A stretch of DNA of 64,000 nucleotides from Streptomyces globisporus (GTDB taxonomy: Bacteria > Actinomycetota > Actinomycetes > Streptomycetales > Streptomycetaceae): NCBI GenBank assembly GCA_014649555.1, contig BMTG01000016.1:116628-180627 (forward strand), read 5' to 3'. The translations under genes and the position numbers were made by a program. This document shows, piece by piece, positions 28,901-37,349 of this stretch. The notes beneath the pieces were generated by a model. It saw only the letters and a list, made by a program, of their open reading frames with translations, did no database searches and was not told where the DNA came from. Position 1 is the stretch's first letter; each line of letters begins with the position of its first letter.

Positions 28901-29797
28901 CCGCTCGGCGAGCTGGGAGAGCTCGTACCAGGTCTGCTGGGCGCGCTGGAGCCGGGGCGCGAGCCGGCGCACCTCGCCCTCCAGCTCGGCCTCGCGGAGG
29001 AGGGCTGTCCTCAGCTCGGCCTCGGCCGCGTCCTTGCGCTTCTTCAGCTCCGCCTCGTCGGCGATCTCGTCGCGCAGCGCGTCCCGCAGGGTCACCAGGT
29101 CGTCGGCGAGGAGCCGGAGCCGGGCGTCGCGCAGGTCCGCCTGGATGACGGCGGCCCGGCGGGCGACGGCGGCCTGCCGGCCGAGCGGCTTGAGCTGACG
29201 GCGCAGTTCGTCGGTGAGGTCCTGGACCCGGGCCAGGTTGGCGCCCATCGCGTCCAGCTTCCGCAGCGCCTTCTCTTTCCGCTTGCGGTGCTTGAGCACC
29301 CCCGCGGCCTCCTCGATGAAGGCCCGGCGGCCCATCGGGTCGGCGTGCAGGACGGAGTCCAACTGGCCCTGCCCGACGATGACGTGCATCTCGCGCCCGA
29401 TACCGGAGTCGGAGAGGAGTTCCTGGATGTCGAGCAGCCGGCAGGTGTCGCCGTTGATCTGGTATTCGCTGCCGCCATTTCGGAACATGATCCGAGTGAT
29501 CGTCACTTCGGCGTACTCGATGGGCAATGCGCCGTCGGAATTGTCGATGGTCAGCGACACTTCCGCGCGGCCGAGCGGCGGCCGCCCGGTCGTCCCGGCG
29601 AAGATCACGTCTTCCATCTTGCCGCCGCGCAGGGATTTGGCCCCTTGTTCCCCCATGACCCAGGAGAGCGCGTCCACCACATTGGATTTGCCGGATCCAT
29701 TGGGTCCGACGACACAGGTGATCCCCGGTTCGAACCGCAGGGTGGTGGCGGACGCGAACGATTTGAAACCACGCAGGGTCAGGGCCTTGAGGTGCAC
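25991..29797 (-). CDS. smc: Chromosome segregation protein SMC
   Basis: SMC dimers with ScpAB compact and help segregate the chromosome. The 1268-residue protein starts MHLKALTLRGFKSFASATTL and has Walker A GPNGSGKSNVVDAL, two long coiled-coil arms, a hinge at about residues 520-720, the signature LSLLSGGERSLTAVALL and Walker B FYVMDEVEAALDD. A Pro/Ala/Gly-rich insertion of roughly 85 residues (about 578-662; bases about 27810-28065) interrupts the hinge and makes the protein longer than usual. Confidence 0.97.
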   Translation of the reverse strand: MHLKALTLRGFKSFASATTLRFEPGITCVVGPNGSGKSNVVDALSWVMGEQGAKSLRGGKMEDVIFAGTTGRPPLGRAEVSLTIDNSDGALPIEYAEVTITRIMFRNGGSEYQINGDTCRLLDIQELLSDSGIGREMHVIVGQGQLDSVLHADPMGRRAFIEEAAGVLKHRKRKEKALRKLDAMGANLARVQDLTDELRRQLKPLGRQAAVARRAAVIQADLRDARLRLLADDLVTLRDALRDEIADEAELKKRKDAAEAELRTALLREAELEGEVRRLAPRLQRAQQTWYELSQLAERVRGTVSLADARVRSASEAPAEERRGRDPEDLEREAARIREQEAELTAALEAAEHALEDTVAHRADLERELAAEERRLKDAARAIADRREGLARLNGQVNAARSRAGSAQAEIDRLAVSRDEAQERAVAAQEEYEQLKAEVEGLDGVDEELTARHEEAKRALAGAQAAHSAARDEATAAERRRAAVAARHEALALGLRRKDGTGALLGARDRLAGLLGPAAELLTVEPGYEIPVAAALGTAADAVAVTDPATAADAIRLLRERDAGRAAMLLGGVTDVAPEARPRHVPEQSGEPVPVRDRSGEQASVRDEAPHSAPAVLPGQSGAPGEPAAAVGPGAASGRAPAGPGEPAPAGPDTAVPHHVRPETTAVLASPAVADLVRGPAALVGAVRRLVTGMVVVATLEDAEALVAAQPGLTAVTGEGDVLSAHFAHGGSAGAPSLLEVQASVDEAAAELADLAVRCDQLAGAQRQAGERRTEQAALVEELGERRRAAEREKSGFAQQLGRLAGTARSAAGEAERMTASAARAQEALERATEEAEELAERLLVAEETPAEEEPDTSVRDRLAADGANARQTEMEARLQARTHEERVKALAGRADALDRAARTEREARARAEQRRTRLRYEAEVASAVASGARQLLAHVEVSLVRADEERTSAEAAKGEREHELAVERDRGRALKGELDKLTDSVHRGEVLGAEKRLRIEQLETKALEELGVEPAGLVSEYGPDQLVPPSPAAEGEELPEDPEHPRNQPKPYRRPEQEKRLRSAERAYQQLGKVNPLALEEFSALEERHKFLSEQLEDLKKTRADLLQVIKEVDERVEQVFTEAYHDTARQFEGVFSRLFPGGEGRLILTDPDNMLTTGVDVEARPPGKKVKRLSLLSGGERSLTAVALLVSIFKARPSPFYVMDEVEAALDDTNLQRLIRIMEELQESSQLIVITHQKRTMEVADALYGVSMQGDGVSKVISQRLR

Positions 29798-30139
29798 GCC
29801 GCCGGACTCTACCTTTCGCTCTCGGTTTCGCTGATGAAGGTGCAGGGCACATCAGACGGTAAGCGAAGGGGGCAGGTCCCGGGGGGGGTGGCCGTCGGGC
29901 AAAGAAAAAGGGACGCCGAAGCGTCCCTGTGAATCTTGTCGGCGTCGCTGTGCAGCCTGCGTCGCCGTTCATCCAGCTGCGACCCGCGTTGCGCATCACC
30001 GTACGACCGGACATCGGCATCCCCGACGATGCGGGGACCCCGGTGTTCGGGAACGGCGATCCGTGACGCAGGACGGATCAAAGAGATTCCGAGGCTACTG
30101 AGCGTGCCCGGCCCGACCGGCCCGAAGGGGCCGTGACGG
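29798..30139. other. smc leader with an orphan intrinsic terminator
   Basis: This 342-nt stretch contains a canonical terminator (29901-29928) pointing toward smc, GC-rich hairpins near 30110-30128, and several small inverted repeats at 30010-30080. No protein gene is supported. It may hold a small RNA or a long 3' UTR of the upstream 70-residue gene. Confidence 0.5.
29901..29928 (-). terminator. Canonical intrinsic terminator upstream of smc
   Basis: An 8-bp stem AGGGACGC/GCGTCCCT with a four-base loop is followed on the minus strand by TTTTTCTTT. It lies about 210 nt beyond the nearest upstream stop codon. Confidence 0.85.
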
Positions 30140-30352
30140 TCAGGTCAGTGCAGGCTCGCCCTGGGGTACGTCGATGTCGATGCTGTCGAGCAGCGACTCC
30201 TGGTGCTGGGCGGCGGCGTTGAGCGCGTCGTTCTCGTCCTGGATCCGGGTGAGCTCGGATTCCAGGTCCTGGACGCGCTGCTGGAGCCGTCGCATCTCGG
30301 CGAGGAGTCGCGGGTCGGAGCCGCCGACGTAACCGAGAAGCGCCTTTGCCAT
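30140..30352 (-). CDS. Small conserved coiled-coil protein, function unknown
   Basis: The 70-residue product begins MAKALLGYVGGSDPRLLAEM and has a heptad-like segment, LQQRVQDLESELTRIQDEN, at about residues 23-42. Such proteins are conserved next to smc in actinobacteria; no function is recognised. The ATG at 30352 is preceded by GGAGGACC. It is upstream of smc on the same strand but separated from it by a terminator. Confidence 0.85.
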   Translation of the reverse strand: MAKALLGYVGGSDPRLLAEMRRLQQRVQDLESELTRIQDENDALNAAAQHQESLLDSIDIDVPQGEPALT

Positions 30353-30790
30353 GATGGATGGTCCTCCACAATGAGTGACCGACCGATGCGGTGTGGGTCG
30401 TCAGGGGATCGCACCCGCGGTGCTCGGCAGGGCTCTGTCACCACTGCGGTTCTGCTGCTAATCAGCTCTACCGAACAGCTAAGGTGCGCGGGGTTTTCAG
30501 CGTCTCACCAAAAAGTTTGACGGTCAACACGATCACACCCTGTGTACCCGGGTGTCCCGGGGGCGCGCGGCCGGACGATCATGCGGCGCGACTCTCCTGC
30601 GGGACCCCGAGGGGTGCACGGATCTTCGTCAATGCCGCAGCCTTGCACGACATTCCGCTTCTGGCAACCATCGATCGCCGCCGGGTCCCGTCGCAGGTCA
30701 TTTCGGGTGCGGGGGCCGAGCGGACGTTCCGGTGACCGTTCGGCGAGGGGTGTTCACGGAGTGGATCGGAAGCGCTCGCTCCGGGCGGGA
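30353..30790. other. Intergenic region between the small coiled-coil gene and acyP, no gene seen
   Basis: About 438 nt without a supported gene. A TTGACC hexamer on the minus strand near 30527 could be a -35 box of the coiled-coil gene; its -10 box is not clear. A short AT-rich patch lies near 30505-30530. Confidence 0.4.
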
Positions 30791-31072
30791 TCAGCGGATG
30801 GCGAATCCGTCGTATCCACCGCGCGGGGTGTCCCAGATCTCAGTGACTCCGTCCACGCGCCCGGGTGTGTCGTCGGACCGCAGCCACTCCAGAAGACGGT
30901 GGCAATTCTCACGCCGGCCCTCGGCCACGATCTGCACCCTGCCGTCGTCGAGATTGAGGGCGAACCCGATGAGGCCGCCGATCTCCAAAGCGTTTGCCCT
31001 GGTGAACCAACGGAAGCCTACTTGCTGTACTCGGCCGCGTACCCAGACGACGAGGCGTGCTTCTTCGTTCAT
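30791..31072 (-). CDS. acyP: Acylphosphatase
   Basis: Acylphosphatase hydrolyses carboxyl-phosphate bonds. The 93-residue protein carries both family signatures: [17 protein letters not shown], with the catalytic Arg, and [17 protein letters not shown], with the catalytic Asn. Its length is standard. It lies alone and is transcribed away from the CAP-domain gene. Confidence 0.95.
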   Translation of the reverse strand: MNEEARLVVWVRGRVQQVGFRWFTRANALEIGGLIGFALNLDDGRVQIVAEGRRENCHRLLEWLRSDDTPGRVDGVTEIWDTPRGGYDGFAIR

Positions 31073-31309
31073 GCCCGAACGCTAACCGGCCAATTGCTCA
31101 AGAAGCACGCCGCCCCCTTTCACCCATGGGCTACAGTCCCGTCGCAACAGCCTCACTCGATCGGGTGAGTATCGGACGGGTATCGACGGAAAGTCGATCA
31201 AGCGGCATTCGCTCCGCGTCGATCGCATTCGATCATCGGGGCCGTTCAGCAAACGGGGCAATCGCGTGACGTCGCAGGCGGCGTCCGGAGTATGAGGAAG
31301 GCACAGCGC

Positions 31310-32260
31310 ATGGGACGCCACCGACGATCCGCCGCAGGCCCCGCCGCTGAAGAACCCGCGGCCGGGGCCGCTTCCCGGCGCCGGGGCACGCGCCGGAAGA
31401 AGTCCGCCGTGCCGATCCGGACCGGGCTCCTCGGCGTATCGGCGGCTGTGGCCGTCGGAGCGGTGGCCGTCGCCTCGGGTCTGATCCCCGGCGGCGACTC
31501 GTACACCACCGGCAACACCACCGCCGCCGACCAGGTGCGCACCGGCGGCGCTCCGGACCTGCTGACGCAGGGCGGCAGCTCCACCGCGCCGGCCGACCGG
31601 TCCTCCTCCCCCGCCGGCCGGGGCAGCGAGCGCCCCGAGGCGCCGAGCGCGACTCCGTCGAAGACGCCGTCCAAGACCCCCTCGCCTTCGAAGACCTCCA
31701 AGGCCCCGTCGAAGTCGGCCGCGCCCTCCACGTCGAAGAAGCCAGCCGCCACCCCGTCGAAGAAGTCGAAGGCCCCCACCACGGCCCCGGAGAAGAGCTC
31801 CGCCCCGTCGAGCAAGGCCCCGGCGCCGCCGAAGACCTCCGCCGCCCCGCCGCCCAGCAAGAAGCCGAGCCCTTCCCCGACCGACGCCTCCGCACGCAGC
31901 GAGGTGCTGGCCCTGGTGAACCAGGAGCGCGCGAAGGTCGGCTGCTCCCCGCTCTCCACCAGCGCTCCGCTGACCTCGCTCGCCCAGAACTTCAGCGAGG
32001 ACATGGCGGACCGCGGGTTCTTCGACCACACGGACCCGGACGGCGACACCCCCTGGGACCGCGCCGCGGAGGCGGGCGTCCAGGGGCTGGCGGCGGAGAA
32101 CATCGCCCGCGGCCAGGCGGACGCCCAGGCCGTGATGGAGGGCTGGATGAACAGCGAAGGCCACCGGGCGAACATTCTCAACTGCGACTACAAGACCATC
32201 GGCATCGGTGTCCACGAGGGCTCCGGCGGCCCGTGGTGGGTCCAGAACTTCGGCTTCTGA
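31310..32260 (+). CDS. Exported CAP/SCP-domain protein
   Basis: The 316-residue protein has a basic N-terminus and a hydrophobic stretch (GLLGVSAAVAVGAVAVASGL, about residues 42-61), acting as a signal anchor. A long linker rich in Ser, Pro, Lys and Thr follows (about 90-190; repeated TPSK and APSK units). The CAP domain is at about 195-316, with LVNQERAKVGCSPL, ENIARGQADAQAV and WMNSEGHRANILN. CAP proteins are secreted; the biochemical role is unclear. The start at 31310 follows GAGGAAGG; an ATG at 31292 is possible. Confidence 0.9.
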   Translation: MGRHRRSAAGPAAEEPAAGAASRRRGTRRKKSAVPIRTGLLGVSAAVAVGAVAVASGLIPGGDSYTTGNTTAADQVRTGGAPDLLTQGGSSTAPADRSSSPAGRGSERPEAPSATPSKTPSKTPSPSKTSKAPSKSAAPSTSKKPAATPSKKSKAPTTAPEKSSAPSSKAPAPPKTSAAPPPSKKPSPSPTDASARSEVLALVNQERAKVGCSPLSTSAPLTSLAQNFSEDMADRGFFDHTDPDGDTPWDRAAEAGVQGLAAENIARGQADAQAVMEGWMNSEGHRANILNCDYKTIGIGVHEGSGGPWWVQNFGF

Positions 32261-32277
32261 CCGACCCGACCGGTCTC

Positions 32278-32326
32278 CTTACTCCCGTACAGCGCTCCCT
32301 CGGGGTGAGCGCTGTACGGGAGTAAG
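32278..32326. promoter_or_regulatory. Perfect 20-bp inverted repeat covering the hxlR ribosome site
   Basis: CTTACTCCCGTACAGCGCTC is followed, after 9 nt, by its exact reverse complement, ending 8 nt before the hxlR ATG. The right arm contains GGGAG (32318-32322), the only Shine-Dalgarno-like sequence for hxlR. It may be the terminator of the CAP gene, an HxlR operator, or a translational lock. Confidence 0.75.
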
Positions 32327-32334
32327 CTTTTGGT

Positions 32335-32751
32335 ATGGCCAGCGATACGGATACGGGCAGCACGGGCACGGACGGCTTCGACAGCCTCGCGTTCGACGTC
32401 TTCTCGCGCGCGTGCCCCTCACGCTCGACGCTGGAGCACGTCACCGGGCGCTGGGGCGGTCTGACGATCGGCGCGCTGTACGAGGAGAGCCTCCGGTTCA
32501 ACGAACTGCGCCGCCGGGTCGACGGGGTCAGCGAGAAGATGCTCTCCCAGACCCTGCACGCCCTGGAGCGGGACGGGCTCGTCCTGCGGGAGGCCCAGCC
32601 GGTGAACCCGCCCCGGGTGGACTACGAGCTCACCCCGTTCGGCCGCGAGGTCGCCGAGAAGCTCCTCGGTCTCATCCACTGCGTCGAGGGGCGGATGGAA
32701 GAGGTCCTGGCCTCCCGGGCGCGTTACGACGAGGCGCGCGGCGGGCGCTGA
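32335..32751 (+). CDS. HxlR family transcriptional regulator
   Basis: HxlR regulators are small winged-helix dimers that often respond to electrophiles or redox change. The 138-residue protein has the family pattern [40 protein letters not shown] and [20 protein letters not shown], followed by a C-terminal dimer helix. One Cys lies near residue 27, where HxlR proteins sense oxidants in some cases. No divergently transcribed target gene is present; the 3' end overlaps mutM by 28 nt on the opposite strand. Confidence 0.92.
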   Translation: MASDTDTGSTGTDGFDSLAFDVFSRACPSRSTLEHVTGRWGGLTIGALYEESLRFNELRRRVDGVSEKMLSQTLHALERDGLVLREAQPVNPPRVDYELTPFGREVAEKLLGLIHCVEGRMEEVLASRARYDEARGGR

Positions 32752-33584
32752 CAGCGGGGGCAGTAGTAGCTGGAGCGGTTCATCCAGGCGCGGCGGCGCA
32801 TCGGGGTGGAGCACCGGTTGCAGGGCTCGCCCTCCCGGCCGTACGCGTCGAGCGACCGGTCGAAGTAGCCGGACTCGCCGTTCACGTTGACGTACAGGCT
32901 GTCGAAACTGGTGCCGCCCTGGGCGAGGGCCGCGTTCATGACGTCGCGGGCGTGGCCGAGCAGTTCGGCGGACTTGGGGCGGGTGAGGGTCGCGGTCGGC
33001 CGGTCGTAGTGCAGCTTGGCCCGCCAGAGCGCCTCGTCGGCGTAGATGTTGCCGACGCCGCTGATCAGCGACTGGTCGAGCAGGGCGCGCTTGACGGTGG
33101 TGCGGCGCAGCCGCAGCGCGGTGTGGAACGCGGCGTCGTCGAAGAGCGGGTCGAGCGGGTCCCGGGCGATGTGCGCGATGGTGTCGGGCAGTCCGTCGCT
33201 GGTGTTGCCGTGCAGCGAGAGCCCGCCGAAGGTGCGCTGGTCGACGAAGCGCAGTTCGGTGCCGAGGGCGTCGTCGAACCGCATCCGGATCCGCAGGTGC
33301 TTCTCGTCGGGCGCGTCCGCGGGCTGCACCAGCAGCTGGCCGCTCATCCCGAGGTGGCCCAGCAGGGAGGCGGACGCCTCCTCGATCGGCACCCAGAGGT
33401 ACTTGCCGCGCCGCATCGCCGGACCGAAGCGGGCCCCGCGGAGCCGGGCGGCGAAGTCGACGCCCCCCGCGAGGTGCCGACGGACCGAGCGCGGGTGCAG
33501 GACCTCGACCTCGGTGACGGTGCGGCCGCTGACCCAGCGCTCAAGTCCCCTGCGGACGACTTCGACCTCGGGCAGCTCGGGCAC
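32724..33584 (-). CDS. mutM: Formamidopyrimidine-DNA glycosylase MutM (Fpg)
   Basis: MutM removes 8-oxoguanine and other oxidised bases. The 286-residue protein begins [15 protein letters not shown], so after Met removal Pro2 can act as the nucleophile, with the Glu3 partner and a Lys in MRRGKYLW. The C-terminus has the zinc finger CNRC...CPRC. GTG at 33584 is preceded by GGAG. The 3' end is convergent with and overlaps hxlR. Confidence 0.96.
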   Translation of the reverse strand: MPELPEVEVVRRGLERWVSGRTVTEVEVLHPRSVRRHLAGGVDFAARLRGARFGPAMRRGKYLWVPIEEASASLLGHLGMSGQLLVQPADAPDEKHLRIRMRFDDALGTELRFVDQRTFGGLSLHGNTSDGLPDTIAHIARDPLDPLFDDAAFHTALRLRRTTVKRALLDQSLISGVGNIYADEALWRAKLHYDRPTATLTRPKSAELLGHARDVMNAALAQGGTSFDSLYVNVNGESGYFDRSLDAYGREGEPCNRCSTPMRRRAWMNRSSYYCPRCQRPPRASS

Positions 33585-33683
33585 GGTGCACCACTCCAGA
33601 CACTTCGACGGTAGTACGGGGCGACGAGGCGGGCGGAAACGCGGAGACTCCGGTGACCGCGCGAAGCGCACGCCTGGACAGGG

Positions 33684-33717
33684 AAAACCCCCCGGTGCGC
33701 AGGGCACCGAGGGGTTC
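33684..33717 (-). terminator. Terminator downstream of rnc
   Basis: A stem with one mismatch (ACCCC-x-CGGTGC pairing with GCACCG-x-GGGGT) and a short loop is followed by TTTTC on the minus strand. It closes the rpmF-rnc unit ahead of mutM. Confidence 0.7.
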
Positions 33718-33727
33718 TCGTACAGCT

Positions 33728-34552
33728 TCAGGCCGGAGCGGCGTCCGTGTTCGGCGACGGGTCGGCAGGGGTGTCGGCGGCCCCTCCGTCGGCCGCGGAC
33801 TTCTCCGCGGCCTGCCGTGCCTCTGCGGCGGCGCTGATCTCGCGCCAGGCGGACTCGGCCGCCTGCTGCTCCGCTTCCTTCTTGCTACGGCCGGTGCCGG
33901 TGCCGTACGAGACACCACCGACGCGAGCGGCAGCAGTGAAGGTCTTCTCGTGATCCGGGCCGGTCTCCGTGACGAGGTACTCGGGGACTCCGAGGCTCTC
34001 GCTCGCGGTGAGTTCCTGGAGACTGGTCTTCCAGTCCAGGCCGGCGCCGAGGTTCGAGGACCTGTCGATCAGCGGGTCGAAGAGCCGGTGGACCAGCTCC
34101 GAGGCCGCGCTGAGGCCCTGGTCGAGATAGACCGCGCCGATCACTGCTTCCAGTGTGTCGGCGAGGATGGAAGCCTTGTCCCGGCCCCCCGTGCCCTCTT
34201 CACCGCGGCCGAGCCGGATGAAGGAGCCGAGTTCGAGGCCGCGGCCCACTTCCGCCAGCGCACGTGAGTTGACCACCGCGGCCCGCAACTTGGCCAGCTG
34301 GCCTTCGGGCAGGTCGGGGTGGGTGCGGTACAGCGTGTCCGTGACCACCAGGCCGAGCACCGAATCCCCGAGGAATTCGAGCCGCTCGTTGGTGGGCAGG
34401 CCGCCGTTCTCGTATGCGTAGGAACGGTGGGTCAGCGCGCGCACCAGAAGGGCGGACTCGAGGTGATACCCGAGCCGCCCTTCCAGAAGCGTGTGGGACG
34501 AGGCTGTGTTGACGTTGTCTGCCTGCTTCTTGGCGCTGGACAACTCAGACAT
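33728..34552 (-). CDS. rnc: Ribonuclease III (AbsB)
   Basis: RNase III cuts double-stranded RNA; in S. coelicolor the gene is absB and controls antibiotic production globally. The 274-residue protein has the catalytic signature [12 protein letters not shown] near residue 60 and a C-terminal double-stranded RNA-binding domain, [19 protein letters not shown]. Start at 34552 is MSELSSAKK. The C-terminal tail of about 25 residues is Ala/Asp/Pro-rich. It follows rpmF in the unit sepIVA-like–DUF177–rpmF–rnc. Confidence 0.96.
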   Translation of the reverse strand: MSELSSAKKQADNVNTASSHTLLEGRLGYHLESALLVRALTHRSYAYENGGLPTNERLEFLGDSVLGLVVTDTLYRTHPDLPEGQLAKLRAAVVNSRALAEVGRGLELGSFIRLGRGEEGTGGRDKASILADTLEAVIGAVYLDQGLSAASELVHRLFDPLIDRSSNLGAGLDWKTSLQELTASESLGVPEYLVTETGPDHEKTFTAAARVGGVSYGTGTGRSKKEAEQQAAESAWREISAAAEARQAAEKSAADGGAADTPADPSPNTDAAPA

Positions 34553-34571
34553 CGGGCCTCTCACCAGCCGC

Positions 34572-34745
34572 TCAGACCTCGAGGACCTGGCGCTTGTTGT
34601 AGGTGCCGCAGCTCGGGCACGCAATGTGCTGGAGCTTGGGCTCCTGGCAACGCTCGCACGAAACCAGGGTGGGGACCGCAGCCTTCCACTGCGACCGGCG
34701 GTGGCGCGTGTTGCTGCGCGACATCTTCCGCTTCGGAACAGCCAC
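34572..34745 (-). CDS. rpmF: 50S ribosomal protein L32
   Basis: The 57-residue protein begins [20 protein letters not shown] and has CERC and CPSC, a zinc-binding (C+) form of L32. The GTG start follows AGGAGA. It starts 2 nt after the DUF177 stop and leads into rnc, as in other bacteria. Confidence 0.97.
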   Translation of the reverse strand: MAVPKRKMSRSNTRHRRSQWKAAVPTLVSCERCQEPKLQHIACPSCGTYNKRQVLEV

Positions 34746-34747
34746 GG

Positions 34748-35419
34748 CTACTTCTCCTGCTTCTCGTCGACGCCCGGTTCGGCGCCGCCCATGTTGTCCT
34801 TCTCGCCGTCCTGAACGGTCTCGGCGAGTCCTTGCAGTGCCGCCCAACGAATGTCGACGGCGTCGTGGTGGTGGCCCGGATTCTCGTCCAGCCTGATTCC
34901 GCATTCGGAACACAGACCGGCGCAGTCCTCCGAGCACACCGGCTGCATGGGCAGTGCGAGCACTACCGCGTCACGCAGCATGGGTTCGAGGTCGAACAAG
35001 CCGTCCTCGAGAAAGAACCTGTCCTCGTCGTCCTCGGCGTCGTCGGCCGGTTCCGCCGCACTGCTGCGGCCCCGGTCATCGGCGTCAGGGTACGAGAACA
35101 TTTCCTGGAAGTCCGCGTCGACCTCTACGGTCAGCGGCTCCAGACACCTTACGCACTCCCCCTCGGCGGCCGCACGGGCGGTGCCTGTGACAAGCACCCC
35201 TTCCATGACCGATTCGAGGCGGAGGTCCAGCTCCACGGGTGCGCCTTCCGGCACGCCGATGACGCCGTCGATGCCCAGGACCGGTGAACCGGGTGCTTCC
35301 ACCGAGCGGGACAGCCGCTTCATGGCACCGGGACGCCGGCCCAGCTCGTGCGTATCGAACACGAGAGGGTTGCGGTGGTCGAGGTGGCCGTTCAGGGCTT
35401 TTCCTGCTTTCGAAATCAT
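34748..35419 (-). CDS. DUF177/YceD family protein
   Basis: DUF177 (YceD) proteins lie next to rpmF; they have been linked to 23S rRNA accumulation in plants and E. coli, but the mechanism is unclear. The 223-residue protein has [38 protein letters not shown] and, near the C-terminus, a Cys pattern ([13 protein letters not shown]) that may bind zinc. The start at 35419 was chosen before [18 protein letters not shown]; upstream residues do not look conserved. The C-terminal tail is Asp/Glu/Gly-rich. Confidence 0.88.
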   Translation of the reverse strand: MISKAGKALNGHLDHRNPLVFDTHELGRRPGAMKRLSRSVEAPGSPVLGIDGVIGVPEGAPVELDLRLESVMEGVLVTGTARAAAEGECVRCLEPLTVEVDADFQEMFSYPDADDRGRSSAAEPADDAEDDEDRFFLEDGLFDLEPMLRDAVVLALPMQPVCSEDCAGLCSECGIRLDENPGHHHDAVDIRWAALQGLAETVQDGEKDNMGGAEPGVDEKQEK

Positions 35420-35581
35420 GGGTGTCGTACTGCGAAGGAGGGGGTCGTCTATCCGGTCCGGGACGAACCGCCCGGTTTCGTGGACGAAAACGGGCAGCAG
35501 TGATCGCAGACCTATGTGCGACCGAGGATTCAGGATACTGGACGGACCGCTCAGCACCCAATCGGGGCAGCCCCGCCGGGG

Positions 35582-36727
35582 TCAGCGACCCTGTTCGTAC
35601 CGGCGCAGCTGCTCCAGGTCGATCATGCTGGTGTCGAAGAGGCTGGTCTCGTCCAGCGCGCCGCCGCCCTGCTGGTCGGGCGTGTGACCCTGTCCCTGCC
35701 CGTGCTGCTGGGGCTGCTGGGGCTGCTGGGGCTGCTGCTGCCAGCCGTAGTCGGGCTGGCCGGTGGGCTGGGGCGGGTAGCCGTTCGGGTCGTAGCCGCC
35801 CTGCTGCTGGTACGCCGCGTACGGGTCGGGCTGCTGCTGCTGCTGGTAGCCGTACGCGTCCTGGACGCCCTGCTGGAGCGGCTGCTCCTGGTAGCCGTAC
35901 GCCGCCTGCGCGTAGCTCGGCTCGGCCGGCGGCTGCGCCGGGTAGGCGGGCTGCTGGGGCGCCTGCGGCGGCGCCTGCTGGGGTTCGGGGGTGGACAGCT
36001 CGGCGAGACCGGCCAGATAGTCGGCGTCGCTGGTGTGGCCGTGGCCGCCCGCGGCGTCCTGGGCGGCGATGTGCGCGCCGAGGTCGTCGGTGGCGACCCG
36101 GCCGTGCAGCTTCTGCCGGCCGCGGCCGACCGCCTCCAGGGTCTTGGCGAGGACAGCCTCGAAGGCGCCGAACTTGGCGTCCACATACGCGTCGGCCCGC
36201 TGCTTCAGAGTCTCCGGGTCGGCGCTGCGCTCGGGGGCCTCGGTGAAGTCGGGGTCCTCGTAGCCCTGCGCGTCCAGGCCCTGACCGCGGCCGAGGAGCT
36301 TCTCACGGCCCCGGTCCACGGAGCCGATGGTCTTGGTGAGAACGACCTCGAAGTTGGCGAGCTTGCTGTCGACGTAGTCGTCGGCCTCGGCCCGGACCTC
36401 CTCGGCCTCGCGGCGGGCCTCGGACAGGATCCGGTCGGCCTCGCTCTGCGACTGCCGGGCGATCTCGGTCTCGGAGATCAGCGACGCGCGCTGGGCGTGG
36501 GCCGACTCGATGATCCGCTCGGCCTCCTGGCGGGCCTGCTCGGCGAACTGCTCCTGGCCGCCGATCAGCTCCTGGGCCTGGGCGAGGGAGCCGGGCAGGG
36601 CCTGGCGCACCTCTTCGAGCATGGCGAGCAGCTCGGCGCGGTTGACCACGCACGAGGCCGACATGGGCATGGATCGGGCGCTCCCGACCGCTTCGACGAT
36701 CTCGTCGAGCTTCTTCTGCACGTCCAC
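35582..36727 (-). CDS. SepIVA-like DivIVA-domain protein with Gln/Pro-rich tail
   Basis: The 381-residue protein begins MDVQKKLDEIVEAVGSARSM and has a long helical region (about 60-200) that matches DivIVA-family coiled coils in style. Its place next to DUF177, rpmF and rnc equals that of mycobacterial SepIVA (Rv2927c), which controls cell-wall synthesis at the septum. Two related segments, VDSKLANFEVVLTKTIGSVD and VDAKFGAFEAVLAKTLEAVG, form an internal duplication of about 33 residues. The tail from about residue 235 is Gln, Pro, Tyr and Gly-rich, with QQPQQPQQPQQ-like repeats. Function in Streptomyces is not shown. Confidence 0.82.
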   Translation of the reverse strand: MDVQKKLDEIVEAVGSARSMPMSASCVVNRAELLAMLEEVRQALPGSLAQAQELIGGQEQFAEQARQEAERIIESAHAQRASLISETEIARQSQSEADRILSEARREAEEVRAEADDYVDSKLANFEVVLTKTIGSVDRGREKLLGRGQGLDAQGYEDPDFTEAPERSADPETLKQRADAYVDAKFGAFEAVLAKTLEAVGRGRQKLHGRVATDDLGAHIAAQDAAGGHGHTSDADYLAGLAELSTPEPQQAPPQAPQQPAYPAQPPAEPSYAQAAYGYQEQPLQQGVQDAYGYQQQQQPDPYAAYQQQGGYDPNGYPPQPTGQPDYGWQQQPQQPQQPQQHGQGQGHTPDQQGGGALDETSLFDTSMIDLEQLRRYEQGR

Positions 36728-36843
36728 CGTGTGCTCGCCACTCTCTGCTGCTCTGTTGAAGCTGCTGCTCCGTTGGAGACGGACGGGACGACTGTAAGGC
36801 CAGTCGGCCGCCGCCCGACACCTGGTGACGGCCCGTCAGTGCC

Positions 36844-37323
36844 TCAGCGTTCGCCGAGCCGCTTCACGAGCGCCTCGTGGACGGCCGGCGGCAGCAGGTG
36901 GGAGACGTCGCCTCCCCAGGTCGCCACCTCCTTGACCAGCGAGGACGACAGGAAGCTGTACGTCGGGTTGGTCGGCACGAAGAGCGTCTCGACCCCGGAG
37001 AGGCCGTTGTTCATCTGGGCCATCTGCAGCTCGTAGTCGAAGTCGCTGACGGCCCGCAGGCCCTTCACGATCGCCGGGATCTCCCGCTGCTTGCAGAAGT
37101 CGACCAGCAGGCCGTGGAAGGACTCCACCTCGACGTTGCCGAAGTCGGCGGTGACCTCGCGGATCAGCTCGATCCGCTCGTCGACGGTGAACAGCCCCTT
37201 CTTGGACTGGTTGATCATCACCGCCACGTGCACCACGTCGTACAGCTTCGAGGCTCGTCCGATGATGTCGAGATGTCCGTTGGTGATGGGGTCGAACGAC
37301 CCCGGACAGACGGCGCGGCGCAC
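36844..37323 (-). CDS. coaD: Phosphopantetheine adenylyltransferase CoaD
   Basis: CoaD adenylates 4'-phosphopantetheine in CoA synthesis. The 159-residue protein begins [20 protein letters not shown], where TNGHLD is the HxGH-type site, and contains [19 protein letters not shown] at 37323 has GAGGG 7 nt upstream and gives the usual length. An ATG at 37353 overlaps the rsmD stop as ATGA and would add ten residues. Confidence 0.95.
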   Translation of the reverse strand: MRRAVCPGSFDPITNGHLDIIGRASKLYDVVHVAVMINQSKKGLFTVDERIELIREVTADFGNVEVESFHGLLVDFCKQREIPAIVKGLRAVSDFDYELQMAQMNNGLSGVETLFVPTNPTYSFLSSSLVKEVATWGGDVSHLLPPAVHEALVKRLGER

Positions 37324-37349
37324 AGTGATTCCCTCGCTCTCCGGTCCGG

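Noticed and set aside
26084-29932. Plus-strand frame of about 1280 codons
   Set aside because: It is antisense to smc. The sequence is low in complexity, Gly/Leu/Arg-rich, and matches no family; it is a shadow of the true gene.
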